From Phoronis australis (Eukaryota > Phoronida > Phoronidae): a stretch of DNA of 64,000 nt. The stretch is from contig NMRA01000248.1 of NCBI GenBank assembly GCA_002633005.1, forward strand, positions 1-64,000, read 5' to 3'. Position 1 is the first letter of the stretch. Every line of letters starts with the position of its first letter. The notes beneath the pieces were generated by a model that worked only from the letters and a program-made list of their open reading frames with translations, ran no database searches and was not told where the DNA came from. The position numbers and the translations under genes are program-made. This document shows, piece by piece, positions 50,274 through 62,153 of this stretch.

Positions 50274-50344
50274 CATGGGCGGCGCAGAACTGAAAAAAAG
50301 TGGGGCTATAGTCCCCCCCAGCCCCATATGGTGCGCCGCCCATG
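50274..50344. mobile_element. Palindromic mini-element, copy 2 (71 bp)
   Basis: CATGGGCGGCGCA at the left pairs perfectly with TGCGCCGCCCATG at the right, and TGGGGCT/AGCCCCA forms an inner stem, so nearly the whole unit folds. TA-rich flanks (TATAT on both sides) suggest TA target duplication. Same family as 47525-47579. Confidence 0.65.
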
Positions 50345-51672
50345 TATATATTTGAGTAAAACACTTGTCGGTTGCAGTTTGATTGCGCCAAGTGTTATAA
50401 ATCAAACACCAAGGTAGGCATTTTAACAGTTATGCAAATCTTTGTTACGCCTGAGTTTAGAACGCGAGCAAACATCCCCAGCTCGTAAATCATTCTCTAG
50501 GGTGGCGCCAGCGATCACGCAAAGCAGATGGGAAAAATTTTGGAGTTCACTGTGGGAAGAGACCTGGTGGTCGCCGCCATTTTATTAGCAAAATAGTTGC
50601 TGGGAAAATGTTTGGTGTTTGGAGGAGATTCCCAACAACGTGTGTGGGTGTGATAATCAGAGCGATCATTGATGTATATTTATTGTCTAATAAGGGAAAA
50701 GCAACATGAGTGAACAAATATACAACCTACCCAGCTTAAGACATATGCATTTAGAAAGGTTGCAGCCTGCGTATGCGCGCTCACAAGCGAGCAAATTATT
50801 CCTTGACAGCGGTATTTCAAATAAATGCACGTGGGCCTAATACGCGCGGTTAAGTCTACAGTGAAGAAATTCTCGAAGATTCACAGTTAAGGCTACGGAA
50901 TAAACATGTGTTTGACATATGATAACGAAGGTCGCCAAATGAAAACTGAGGTCGCCGGAAGTCGCCGACTAAAAAGAAAACGTCGTGCCGTTGTCAGCAT
51001 TATTAAAAGAATAACCGCATCTCTTCCATCTATTACGTATTCAATCTCTAACTAAATTCCTCTAACCAACGTAGAACGCAGACAATCGGAAACACTGGAG
51101 GCGTATGTTTGGTGGTCCGACCTTGCCCAGTTTTTGCCGAACAATTCTGACTTCCGTCTGTTTACGTCCTTTGTAATTTAAAGGAGAATGCCATCCAAAA
51201 AACAACCTATTTTGTATCAATTTAGATCGAGTAGTTCTACTCCTTAACGGCACGTTCGGTTGCGTTACCTGACACTTGACGGCAGACGGAGGTGTTGAAA
51301 TTAACCAATGACGTAATTGGTTTCACACGCAGTCTGTTCAGCAGTTCACAACACGGGTTACTGGTGTCAGCTTATCGCTTGAATTCATCGTTTAGCACCA
51401 ATAAATCATCAAACTTCTACGTAAAACCCTTAAAAATAAACCGAGTTATTATAATAACGTGTTGTTTTATTTTGCTGTTACGGATTTACTGGTATTTGGA
51501 CACACCGTAGCCTACAAAGTTCGGCAGGCCGATTTACCAAGGTCCGTAGCAGGAGTTTGGGGTGTGTTCAGAGATAAATTCGAAGTATTCTTCTGTGAAA
51601 TATAGGCAGGAGAACTTAGACCTGTGTTGTTTATACTTGTGATATTTTTACTTCTAAACACACAAAACGCTT

Positions 51673-51776
51673 GTTATCCAGGCCAGTGGCTCAGAACACG
51701 ATCAGGCCCGTCGCGGCCGGTCTGACTCGTTATCCCGGCCAGTGGCTCGGAACCCGATCAGGCCCGTTGCGGCCGC
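51673..51776 (+). repeat. GC-rich 56-bp tandem duplication
   Basis: A 48-bp unit starting GTTATCC(A/C)GGCCAGTGGCTC is repeated once at 51729, with about five differences. It is much more GC-rich than its surroundings. Confidence 0.75.
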
Positions 51777-52144
51777 CGGTACTGGCACGAACATAAACCA
51801 GCTTGAGTTGGAAAGTAAGCCTCCAGTCACAAAAAGACTATAATAGTGAGCCAAAGAAATAATGTGCACTTAATTATTTATGTGAATTAGCCACGAAACT
51901 GAAAATCTACTTACTTGTCTTGGGTCGCGAAGTCGGGTTCCCCTTCCACAAACCGTCAGGGCAAAGGTTGTTAATTTGAATAATGACTTGTATTTTAATT
52001 TTGTATTTCTAAATAAAAATTCCCCTAACATTAACATGTGACCATAGCATATAAAATCGAGTGATTGTTTCACAACAGCTTTCTGTCAACAAACACTGAA
52101 TTAGCATGCGCTCACACGGCCTCGGTGCCCGGTCAATTACCTTT

Positions 52145-52169
52145 GTTGCCGGCATCAAAAGCCGGCAAC
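52145..52169. repeat. Perfect GC-rich hairpin
   Basis: GTTGCCGGC (52145-52153) pairs with GCCGGCAAC (52161-52169) around a 7-base loop. Confidence 0.7.
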
Positions 52170-52449
52170 GCAGTGGTTTATTCATTGCTGGCTTCTCAAA
52201 ACATTTGCACTCACGAGCACTCCAAGGCATTACAAATTGTATCCAATGAGACAGACTTTGTTTCAGTTTCATATAAGCATTGGTTAGGATGAGAATAATT
52301 CATTTTGAAACAGAACGCAGAATAATAAACGTCTACATGGCAACTCGCCGGGCGCCAATCCCGACTTAGTCAAGAGCTCATCCGACGAAGACTTCACGGG
52401 TCGGATCGTTAGGTTTCACAGGCTATCAGTTCGAACCGGAATACACTGA

Positions 52450-52746
52450 TCAAGAAATACTAGAGAGGCACTGTGAATTAACATGCAAAGCAACGGAAAG
52501 TATGGATAGTTCTTTGGTAAGTCGGAATTCGTCAGAGAAATCACTGTCGGCGAAATGCCGGTCACAGACACGGAGACGTTTCACGGCCTCACAATTGCTA
52601 TCAACAGCGTACCTTTCATTCTTCACTACCGCGAGCCACTTCCTAAGCATTTCGGGCTCCCGAGGAAGTCGATAAAACGATATACCCGCTTTCTTCGCAG
52701 CTTCATAGTTCGGAAGTGGGAATCATGCACCGCAATATAGCGGCAT
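52450..52746 (-). pseudogene. THAP-domain ORF with early stop codon
   Basis: On the minus strand an ATG at 52746 opens MPLYCGA, then TGA as codon 8, then in the same frame FPLPNYEAAKKAGISFYRLP, KWLAVVKNE and RLRVCDRHFADSDFS. The order (N-terminal Cys, F-x-R-L-P, K-W, C-x2-H-F) is that of a THAP zinc finger. The second Cys of the first pair is missing near the stop. The frame then runs to 52450 without further known domain. It may be a transposon-derived gene fragment or a host exon carrying a sequence error. It is unrelated in sequence detail to the THAP ORF at 17 kb. Confidence 0.65.
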
Positions 52747-54359
52747 TCATTCTGCAGACGAGCCACTGACGTCGCTGCGTCGTTTCTCACCTTCCTAACA
52801 GGTTAACGCGACCCCTCTCGGCAAGGTGAGGTCGACCGTATAAGAGGTGATGTGTATATAGACCGATTAAGACGGTAAAAAAGACATTCTCCTTTAAGTG
52901 CGTGTTACATATGTGCTTACTACTGGTGGAAAATGCATTGATTTCATGAAATAAACCCAAGAATTCTAAACCAAAAGTATTGTAAGATACTGAAGATATG
53001 AAAAAAAATGTTTCATAAGAAACACATCTGTCAATTTGTATAATAATCTTTATTGAGCGATTTGGCAAATAAAGGCAGGGACGACAAAAAACGTACTAAA
53101 CATTGCAAAAATGGCTACTAAATGGAAAGACATTGTTATCTTCTTAATAGAAACCTCTTAGCTGAATTACATGAAAGTTCTTTAATGAACTCTGAACATA
53201 CAGAGGCAGACGCAAAAACAAATTTGCCAACAGGGACACAGCGATAGCCGGATCGGTCCGAAATTTGTTATCATTCGTCATCGGCACCTTAAGAACACAT
53301 TTGCCCGCACAGATCACAAAGCTCCTTCAAAGGGTTCAGGAGAAGAGTTGAAGATGTCTGGCTGCAGACGCAAAGAAACGAATTTCCTCTGTAAGCTCCA
53401 CAGAGGTAGTCGTATTGGTCCGAAATTTGTCGTCGTCCGGCTAAGATCTTGAAAGGATTTAGGAGGTATAGCAGCTACTTCGGTCGCTACCTACACGTCC
53501 TCCTGAAAATAATTGTCATCCACGCAATCAAGGCCTGTTCCCGGCATTGCGTTTATTTTTAGCCTAGTCGTCTCAGTGGATTTGCTGTGCATGAACTTGG
53601 AATCTTGCTTTATTTCAAGATTAAGCGGAAGTGATTGTTGCGTGAACTTGGAATTGAATATTCTTTAAGGCAAAAAGGTGAAATTTTTGTTCGGTGAAAA
53701 GAATTTTTGTAGTTATTGGCGTCGCCATAAACCATTTTCTCTTTAACCGTAACTTGTGCCGCTGAACCGGAGAAATATGTGAATGACTAAATCGATTAAT
53801 GTTTGGTGAAACTGATCGCCCGTAGTTGAAAAGGTTGGTTAAAAGTGACATTATTTTATTCAAATGTAACTTGATTTAGTGCAGTGCAAATTTTTATGAA
53901 CATGAACGTGATTCTTTGAGTGAACTTGTCAAGTTGCCTCGCGTATTCCAAGTTCACACAACACTCACTTTCGCTTAATCTTGAGATTAAGCACGATTCC
54001 AAGCTCACGTACAAGATTCACCTTCTGCCACAGCAAACGTATTCCCCCAAGTAATCTCCTTGTTTATTTTTGTTCTAGCCAAGGCCACTGCTGTATACTG
54101 TCTGTTGAAGTTGTGTGTTAATAGATATGTAAAATACCATGATTGTTTTCTGTTTCAATGCCTTCAAACTGTACAACGGGACATTTTATTTTCAGCGGTC
54201 ACACGTCGCTCTTATGGCAATGTCTGTTCATCTGTTTATAAAATAAATAACGTTCCCTTCTTGCTTACAACTCAGATCTTACAATAAAAAGATATATGGC
54301 GACTATACCCCCCTTTCTTCATATGCTCTTCCATGGGGCCGTTGTCTTGTCTCGGCACT

Positions 54360-54700
54360 ATCTGACATAATTAAGGGACATCTGGACATGGTGATAAACC
54401 GAACAGACATTTCGAAATCCTTTGGCACAATAGACCATAGTATCTAACTAAACAAGCTTTTATTTTACGGAATCGAGCATGTATTCTATTAAAAAAATTA
54501 ACCAATCGACAGAAAATGTTTTGTTTTGATAATTTCTCTCCCAAAAATTAATTACCATCAAATGTTTACCGCCAAGGATCTGTTCCAGATTTCCTCGTGT
54601 TTCTCATTTACGTAAACGGTGCACTTCTCTTGAGTGTTTTATGTATGTTAATAACTCACATCTTATTTACACATCCTTCGTCCACAAACAACTAAACTAA
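54360..54700 (+). pseudogene. LINE reverse-transcriptase relic
   Basis: Across frames and stops the sequence follows a non-LTR RT: DISKSFGTIDHSI, LNKLLFYGIEHV, then about 100 bp later FLVFLIYVNGALLLSV and THILFTHPS. These correspond to the family's D-x-SKAFD-T-x-DH block, the KL-x-x-YGI block, and the F-L-x-YINDL and FADDT region. The catalytic Asp pair is not preserved. Heavily mutated. Confidence 0.75.
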
Positions 54701-54850
54701 AAACAATAGTAAGCTATTAGGCATGCCCGGCTCACACCGTTATCAACATACAAACTGTCCTCAAATGTCACCGAACGGAGCACGTGTAATTAGTTCTACT
54801 CCCTTCAGAAATAATAACTCAATAATCGATAGTGCATTACACTCACTCTA

Positions 54851-55210
54851 ACGAGTGCATGGTTTCGTTCCTTCGCCGCCAGGTGAGAACGCGTAAAAAT
54901 ATATTCGTATGAACGAGTGCATAGCCGGTTTCGTTCTTTCGCCGCCAGGTGAACGCAGGCACGTGTGAAATGAACTCGTTCGAAATAATATAGTACACGA
55001 TAAAATGTGTGCACTTGATTGTTTATTTGTAGTTTATTTGTAATGTGGGACAATGGACTGAACATACACAGATCAATATACAAGTGCAATGCGCTCATTG
55101 AAACGAGTGCCCTCGTCGCTGTGAATCTGGAAGTTATGTCTCAGGCAAAGAACAGAACTCATGAGATTTGTGCTCAAGTTCACCTGGCGGCGAAGGAACG
55201 AAGCTATGCA
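54851..55210. mobile_element. Inverted-repeat element with repeated CGCCGCCAGGTGA arms
   Basis: Left arm units at 54851-54886 and 54913-54952 share ACGAGTGCAT and TTCGCCGCCAGGTGA. The right arm at 55180-55210 is the reverse complement (TCACCTGGCGGCGAA then GAACGAAGCTATGC). The left arm is therefore partly duplicated. No coding content. Confidence 0.65.
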
Positions 55211-55268
55211 GTCGCATGAACTAAAACATTTCACTCGCATGACGTGTGCATTTCACTCGTAATACGAG

Positions 55269-55424
55269 CAGTGCTGTAGTGGTAAAATTAGAGGTAAGTA
55301 GGTGCCCAGAAACCACCGCATCAATTTGAGCACTGAACATAACTTACGGTGGGTAGGCGCTACGTTCAAATGCCAAAAGGTGGTTGGCTGCGCCTACGTG
55401 CGCCTGCGCCCCACTACAGCACTG
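55269..55424. mobile_element. hAT-type MITE with 8-bp target duplication (156 bp)
   Basis: CAGTGCTGTAGTGG at the left and CCACTACAGCACTG at the right are perfect 14-bp inverted ends. They are flanked by AATACGAG (55261-55268) and ATTACGAG (55425-55432), 8-bp duplications differing at one base, the length made by hAT transposases. The interior is non-coding. Confidence 0.85.
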
Positions 55425-55447
55425 ATTACGAGTGCGTTAATTACACA

Positions 55448-56520
55448 AGGGCTGCAACGATTTCGAATCGATAATCGAATCGCAATTCTTTGGCCACGAT
55501 TACCGATTCGAGGATCATGATGATTCGATTATGTTATTTGTTTGTCATTTCAAACGACATCACGGCGTCGACGTTCGTGAAGACAGTGAAGTCTGAAGTC
55601 AAAATGCAACTTGAGCAGAGGTAAAAAAGCGCAGAAACAACCAGAACCGAAACAAACGGCAGCAGGCCAACTGAGGCTAACAGACACGATATTAAAACTC
55701 AAATCAGAGAGAGCAGGTAATTGCGAATTTGAATAATTTCCAATTCATTTTAGTAGTGGGGTACTCCTATAGAAATCATAGTCCACTGTCTAAATGGGTG
55801 GGTATGGTTATTTTTAAGTTGCACCTCTCCATCACACAATAAGGGGGTACCCTCGGAAAACACAGGCAAAAAGAGATTTTGATTAGCAATTTACGTGGGT
55901 AACATGAAATGTGATTATTTACTTACCTTGATTTACTTTAGTTAAAAACACTTTTCAAAAATAAGGATCCGAAAATGTAAATAAAATAACTGAAGACTGG
56001 ATACAGATAAGTTTACAGGCTATTTACAGCTGACATGGAGCCTTATTCTACAATGCAAAGCCCTGAATTCAAAAACATGTTACTCTGGAGCCACACACAC
56101 TGTCAAGCCGCAGCTACTTTAGTAAAAATGTAATGCCTAAGTTTCAAGAGACTGTTGCTGGCAGAATCATTGGGCGTGTACAAACTTCACAAAACATTTC
56201 AATCCCATGGTGAAGTCAATTATTTTAAATAGTTAGTTAAGGCTGGTCTCAATGGAACCAATACCAGGTGCTTTTGAATTGATGACTCCATCCTCTTTTT
56301 ATCTTTCATTGAGCTGGCCAGGTTTGACTCACTGATTTAACCATGCATGCCTCTCTGTTTAAGTGTATTAGTGGATGGTGATTCTTGTGTGCGTGGCTAG
56401 AAATAGATTTATGTCTTATTTTAGTTTTTCATTAATCGAATCGCGAAAAATCAAATAGTGAAAAAAAGTAATCGAATCGTATCGAATCGATTTTTTTGAA
56501 TTATTATTATTTGCAGCCCT
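55448..56520. mobile_element. Non-autonomous hAT-like element, about 1.07 kb
   Basis: The ends are AGGGCTGCAA and TTGCAGCCCT. Both subterminal zones are packed with ATCGAATCG-type repeats (55459-55540 and 56430-56490). This arrangement (GGGCTGCAACGATT... with many ATCGA repeats) is characteristic of a common hAT group. No transposase frame is visible. Clear 8-bp target duplications were not found. Confidence 0.7.
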
Positions 56521-57532
56521 ACTGGCGGCTATCCATGATGACAATGAGTGATTTTTACCCACCTTTCTCCGTCGACCGGGAAACGGCCGTGCCAGCGCTA
56601 GCGTATGAAACGCGGAGGTGTTCTTTTGAGAACCTATGTAATGTACGATCTTGAAAGAGAATTTGTGGATGCCTTGAAAGATTTACGTTTTTCATGACGA
56701 TTTAATTTTGTTTTTGACTACACTTGTGGAATTTCAAGGACTCATTAAGCAAGTAGAGTTTTATTGCATGAAGTGGAAATTTGTTGCTTTTAATAACTAC
56801 GAAAGGTGAAGTGGAATTCAAAGGACAATAAAAGTTTAGTAGAATCAAGAAGTGAATATTGATTGAATCATTTTCTACTCCTTTTTCTTGGGGTAAGACC
56901 CCAAAAATGGCAGATAAAACAACATTTGTTTTGAGAAGAAACATGTCCCAATTTCTCGATGTGCCGCCTATCACGTTGTTTCAAAATTGTAACAATGTGG
57001 TATATCAATGCGTGTTGTGGCCGATAAATGGCGTGCACGTGGTAATAAGTAAAACAACACACGAATACTTTAACAATAGAATACGTCTATTAATTTGCAG
57101 CGTTGTGATTTACAAATTAAAGATTACAATAAGTTGTGAGACTGACGACTAACTGATTGAGACAAGATATCCCTACTAGAAAACTACTAATCAACAGTGC
57201 CACTGGTTCCCTGTAGCTACCGCACACGTTAACACAAAACAAGTCACAACAGAACTAATAAACCCTCCAGAACAATCACTAGCCGGTTCAAATTGACTTA
57301 ACAGGCTGAGACCAACGCCCGTGATAAATGTCTATACCTCAGTTGTCCTTTTCCCCTTGACTCTTTGGTCACAGAAGTTGTTCGTCTGGCCCCGGCTTCG
57401 TCTTAGAAGTCTGAGGTTGTCTTCCAGATCTGGAGTCGTGCCCCGTAGTCTGAAGTTTTGATCTAAGGTGGATCCAGTCTGCCCTGGTCTCGAGAGCCAG
57501 TGCTTTAAATACTAAACTAAGTGGCATCACGG

Positions 57533-57650
57533 ATGGACCCACTCTGTATGTACATATATGTCCATCTCTCTATGACGAGCTGAATATAACGAACTAACTG
57601 ACCACGCGATGGACCCACTCTGCATATACATATATGTCCATCTCCCTATA
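57533..57650 (+). repeat. Duplicated 42-bp hairpin-forming unit
   Basis: GATGGACCCACTCTG followed by an ACATATATGTCCATC stretch occurs at 57533 and again about 75 bp on at 57608. In each unit GATGGAC pairs with GTCCATC. Confidence 0.6.
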
Positions 57651-59481
57651 ACTCAAAATTCTAGCATAGCTGCCACTATTCCTGTATTATTGCATAACTG
57701 CCTCTATTCCTGGGTTTTCAACATCAGAGTACTATTCCTGGATTTAACTACCTCAGAGATAGCATATCCCCTGAAATTTATTGCACATGGAGGGCATAGC
57801 CTTATTATATTACAACACTCATTATTACAAAATGGTTAAGGAGTTTCGTGGTTTCACCCTGCATCGGATGTTGGAGTTGTGCACAATAAAGTTTGCGTGT
57901 TTATACTTGGTCTAGGGAGAAATACACAAAACATTGTCGCAACAAGCGAACGTGCTGGGATAGGCTAGAGAGCTCCCGAGCACACTTGCGAAATTCTCGC
58001 CTTTCGCGAGCTCTTGCTTTTTGGAAAAATTTGGTTTTCGTTTCTTTACGTTTCTTGTGTAAAACTCACTTTTGAAATCAATAATTTTAGAAAGGATTTG
58101 ATACAAACACGGAACATCAAATTTGTTATCACATCTTGTCAAAACCCTTCAAATCTGCATATTTATTTTGACCTCTTCAATATTGCAGGTGTTTTTAATC
58201 TGACCCGGCGTTATTGCTTTTTACAGACTTAGCCATAGGGCTAGCGTTGGGTATCTTACATTCAACTTTACATGTACCAAATTACATGCATACCAACTGC
58301 CATGCTTTTATCATAAAAGAACAGTTTGTAGAACTATTGATTCTGCATTATCCATCTATTTAGTCAAACCTGAATCTCTCCTTAAGTATGAAGTTCCTTT
58401 TTAAGTATATTTCTATTTATAGTTACTGTGCCGAAATAACAATCGATTTCCAAAATAGTATCAAGATGACAAAGATGTGATTTTTATCAGTTTTGATATT
58501 GTCATGAGCTCGCACTTAGTTATGTTTCCTGTCTGAAGCTGATCTGAATTGCGGTTGAGGATGAAAGCAGTGTGATCGTAAAAACAAAACTGCGGTGCAT
58601 AAGAAAAATACAACTGACATTAAAATAATTGGATTCCTAAAAAAGATTGCTGGTGCTTTCCGTGAGGGTTGACGGATTAAAATCGAAACGATGACGATAA
58701 ATATTTTTGTCATCTTGTATGGGTTTGTCATTATTTCTTTGTATGTTCTGTGTATTTTTCTTTATAATGATACTCATTATCTAGACTTGTCAAGGCTCAC
58801 ATTTCGGCCGAAAAGTGTGTCATTCTACTGATACAGTGCGTGCAAAGGGAGTGAGGTCAACAGTCAATAATGTCTAATATACATTGAGGATTGCGAACAA
58901 ATGTTGCATGCGCTGCTAAGACAAAACAGGTTGGTTTCGGAAACTCTAAACGAATTTTTGATATTTCTGTGCAATTCCTACTTTTTGCTATAGCAGCTTT
59001 AACGTGCCTTTCATATGTTCTCACAAGCTCAACCTACATAACGTTTTTACCGCAGAATAAGCAAAACTGTTTAATCTTACGTGATACACAATTCGTCAAA
59101 CTCGTTTTACGTAAGTTGGTTTCGCGGTTTAAACATTTCTTAATGAAGCAGCCCCCGTGCATTCACGAGCCAGCGCAAACCGTCAACTAGACGCCAATTT
59201 CTTTTATCAACCATCAATTTGGACATAATTCAAGGAAATAATTAGGAACGAGTGAACGAAAAAAAAAGAAAAAAAATAAGCTCGCAATGCATATTGCATC
59301 AAAGTGAAAAACAATGCCTATTTGTTTAAAACTATTGAGTGTTGATAACGCTGGTTTAAATGTCCGACTTTAAAACAATGATCTGGATTTTTTTTCGGGA
59401 ATTTGTGCACAAAACAATAAGCTTAAGCTTTTGTAATCTTAATGTTTGACCCTTAATCCCGAGAAAGTGCTCAAACATTAT

Positions 59482-59569
59482 GGGGGGGGGGGGGGGGGGG
59501 GNNNNNNNNNNNNNNNNNNNNNNNNNNNNNNNNNNNNNNNNNNNNNNNNNNNNNNNNNNNNNNNNNNNN
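59482..59569. other. Poly-G run and assembly gap
   Basis: Twenty G (59482-59501) lead into 68 N (59502-59569). Confidence 0.95.
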
Positions 59570-60450
59570 TACTCTTGATACTGAAGACAATGGAAATGCA
59601 TTTCAAATCAGTAAATCCAACTATTATTACACTGAAAGTTTGAAAGAATTTTAGGAATCGTATCAAGAGGAACTTAGATAACTGAGCGTCAATACAGAGT
59701 TGCTCAAAATAAAATTTGATCTCGATGATCCTCAAACAATAAATATTTTTTTCGACATCATCTGCGTACAATGATGATGATTGACACTGTACTGATAATT
59801 ACTCACTATTTAACACAACTGTAACATACAATTTAAATGCTGCTCACCAGACAGTAATTCTCATGTTGGACCATATACAAACATCAAAAAATGCTTGTGC
59901 GTTTATAAAAAAGATACATGTGTTTCATACGTTTTTATAACGTAGGAATGCTTAATCTCACAAGATACATAACAAACATATAGCTATTACAAATATTTAC
60001 AAGCTCCCTGTAACAAAAGACACACGAATACAATTACTTTTAGATTAGTTTACGGATATCATTAAATCGAGCACCGAAAACAGACAAGTCATTGTTGCCT
60101 ACGATCTCGAGATTGATCTATTAAAAGTAATTCCAACCGAAAGTTTCAAGATTTCTTTGACATAAAGTGTAGCTTTCACCTACAACCAAAATCACTTATT
60201 CCACCAACTGAGCGACATGTCAGAATCAGGCAGGCCACACCGATAGACCCTTGAGTCAGATTTCTAGCTCCTTTTAACTATATATTAATAAAGCACAAAA
60301 ATAGTTCCAGGTGATCAGTGCAATGGGCCTGCATGCGCGGCCTGCGCAAGTCTGGTGCAACGTGCAATTATTTTTTGTTGAAGCACACGGTTCAACAAAT
60401 TTTTGAGAAAGTGGATCTTTTATTAAGATTCATGGGGTATGTTCCGAGAT

Positions 60451-60636
60451 ATGAATTGTGCATTCGCCGAATTTTGGTAGCTCTTGCCTTTTTAGTGGAC
60501 TTGTTTCTACTTTTTTCGGAGTTTTTGTTTCTCTGACGCGGACCTTTTTGCCCACTTCGCCCCACTAGCTCCCCTGTGGGTAAGCGCATAATGCTGTGGT
60601 TTTTATTTTACTAATCGTTAGTGAATCTACACCGCG
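60451..60636 (+). repeat. Dispersed repeat family B, copy 2
   Basis: GTGCATTCGCCGAATTTTGG and the following CTTGCCTTTTTAGTGGACTT match copy 1. It continues to GAATCTACACCG at about 60634, the complement of the left end of copy 1. Confidence 0.6.
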
Positions 60637-62054
60637 AATTGAAGAATAAATTGACTGTATACTTACGAAACACAGTAGGCCCAAAGTGACTATATAGTTG
60701 TCACATGATATGCCATGCTTATCAAATATATGCATATTAGTTTGATTATCGGGAAGTAGAAAACAATTTTGTGGCTACAGAAATGTAAACAACTTTTGAC
60801 ATCTGACCCCATCTACCAATTTGAATGTCATTGTGAATATTACCAAGTCAGTTAATAATTTACTCTGTAATTGGTATATTAATGATAGAACTACTTGAAT
60901 TACAGTTCAAACCTTATAAATACTTGTTCTGAATGATTTTGATAATATCACCCATTCCACGAAGACCAGGAAACAACATGCTTGCTTTGCCGCTGTTGCT
61001 GCTTTCGGGTGGGTAAATTCCGAAAATTCCTCTTGACGAAAATGTTTTCAAATTATAGGGACATTACTGGATGAAAACCGCCATTTTGCGATTATTGTGG
61101 AATGTGATAGACTTCTGGATGTTAGTAACTTTGACTGGGGTTTTAAAATAAAAACCCGCCTTATTGTTGCGAATTTATTACTAATTGCTAATTGTCGCTG
61201 TTGTCTACTGGACATTCGCTGAAACCAAGACCAATATCGTTACCGTTTAATACGCTGAAAAAAAAAACTTGGTTGTAAAGCTTGAACTTTGGCGCAGTGG
61301 TAAAGAGGTTCGACTGCTGCTCAGTCCGCGCTATTGATAATTTCTGTAAAATTATTCTTCTCTTCAACAATGTCCCTTTAAGTGTCATTGTAAAGGTACG
61401 ATATAAAAAAGGTTATTTTGAAGAATTTTTGGTTAAAAATATTACTCTATGAACTATTTGTCTTAAAAGATATAATGCAAAAGAGAAAACGATCACGCAA
61501 AACTGTCTTGTTCAGAAACTAAAGGTAATATGTTAAGGGAAATTGAATACACAAAAAATTGCCTATTCAAAAGCGAGCATTCTGTTTGAATACATTTTTT
61601 AAATGGATCGGCGTTCTGACATTTCTACACATTTTCATGTAGCTGGTTGTGGTTGTAAGACTTCTGGATGTTTTTCAGGACAATTTATATTCGTGATGTT
61701 AATGGGAATCAGCCGCGCTAACCGTCTTAAAGTGAGACAGGATACCATAGAAATATCTAAATAACATGACTTCGTGGTCAAAGAAAAGTTGTGTTTGATT
61801 GAGTCAATACGTCAGAGATGAGCAGGCTACTTTTCCTTTGAATTTCCATAGTAGCGGTATCCCGCAGTGATTATTACATGTACATGTCCATGTCAGTTGC
61901 GAATAATTTGCTCTCAAGTTCCTTTTTGCTCGAGGTTGGTGACACGTGACGTACCTCTGCTTTCCCTGATGGTGCTTTTAGATTTGAATCGAAACGTTAA
62001 TCACGAACGTGTTGATATCTAAACATAATTAATATATATGATCTTGTGATTCAG

Positions 62055-62153
62055 GCGCAGTGCTAGTATCTGCCACCTGCGATAAGAAATACAAGGACGC
62101 TAACCCCAACCACTCCGCGTGCCTTCCCAGATCTTCGAATTATGTCGATGGAG
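62055..62153 (+). CDS. CAP-superfamily secreted protein, exon 2 (N-terminal spacer)
   Basis: The acceptor is GATTCAG/GCGCAG and the donor is GGAG/GTAGGC. The exon is 99 bp, phase 1 at both ends, so the frame is kept with exons 1 and 3. It encodes a segment with two cysteines: TCDKKY near the start and SACLP near the middle. Between them is NPNHS, which contains an N-H-S glycosylation sequon. Many invertebrate CAP proteins have a comparable Cys-containing N-terminal extension of a few dozen residues before the CAP domain, so this fits the family. A second AG lies six bases into the exon (62059-62060) and would remove two residues without changing frame. Confidence 0.75.

Larger units (their letters stand above)
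19266..62054 (+). other. Inferred intron 1 of the CAP gene (42.8 kb)
   Basis: The interval is bounded by GTGAGT at 19266 and a GATTCAG acceptor ending at 62054. I see no other convincing host exon inside it. It carries many unrelated repeats, listed separately, and broad stretches of AT-rich sequence with nothing recognisable, mainly 19.3-27.7, 27.9-35.0, 35.2-39.5, 39.9-41.8, 42.0-43.3, 57.7-60.4 and 60.6-62.0 kb. The size is inferred, not proven. One run of N (59502-59569) and single Ns at 22303, 25763, 27770, 41932 and 48371 show that the assembly is imperfect here. Confidence 0.6.

Noticed and set aside
61290-61320. tRNA-like box A (TGGCGCAGTGG) suggesting a tRNA gene or SINE
   Set aside because: No box B at proper spacing, no acceptor stem; GGTTCGA follows after only a few bases.
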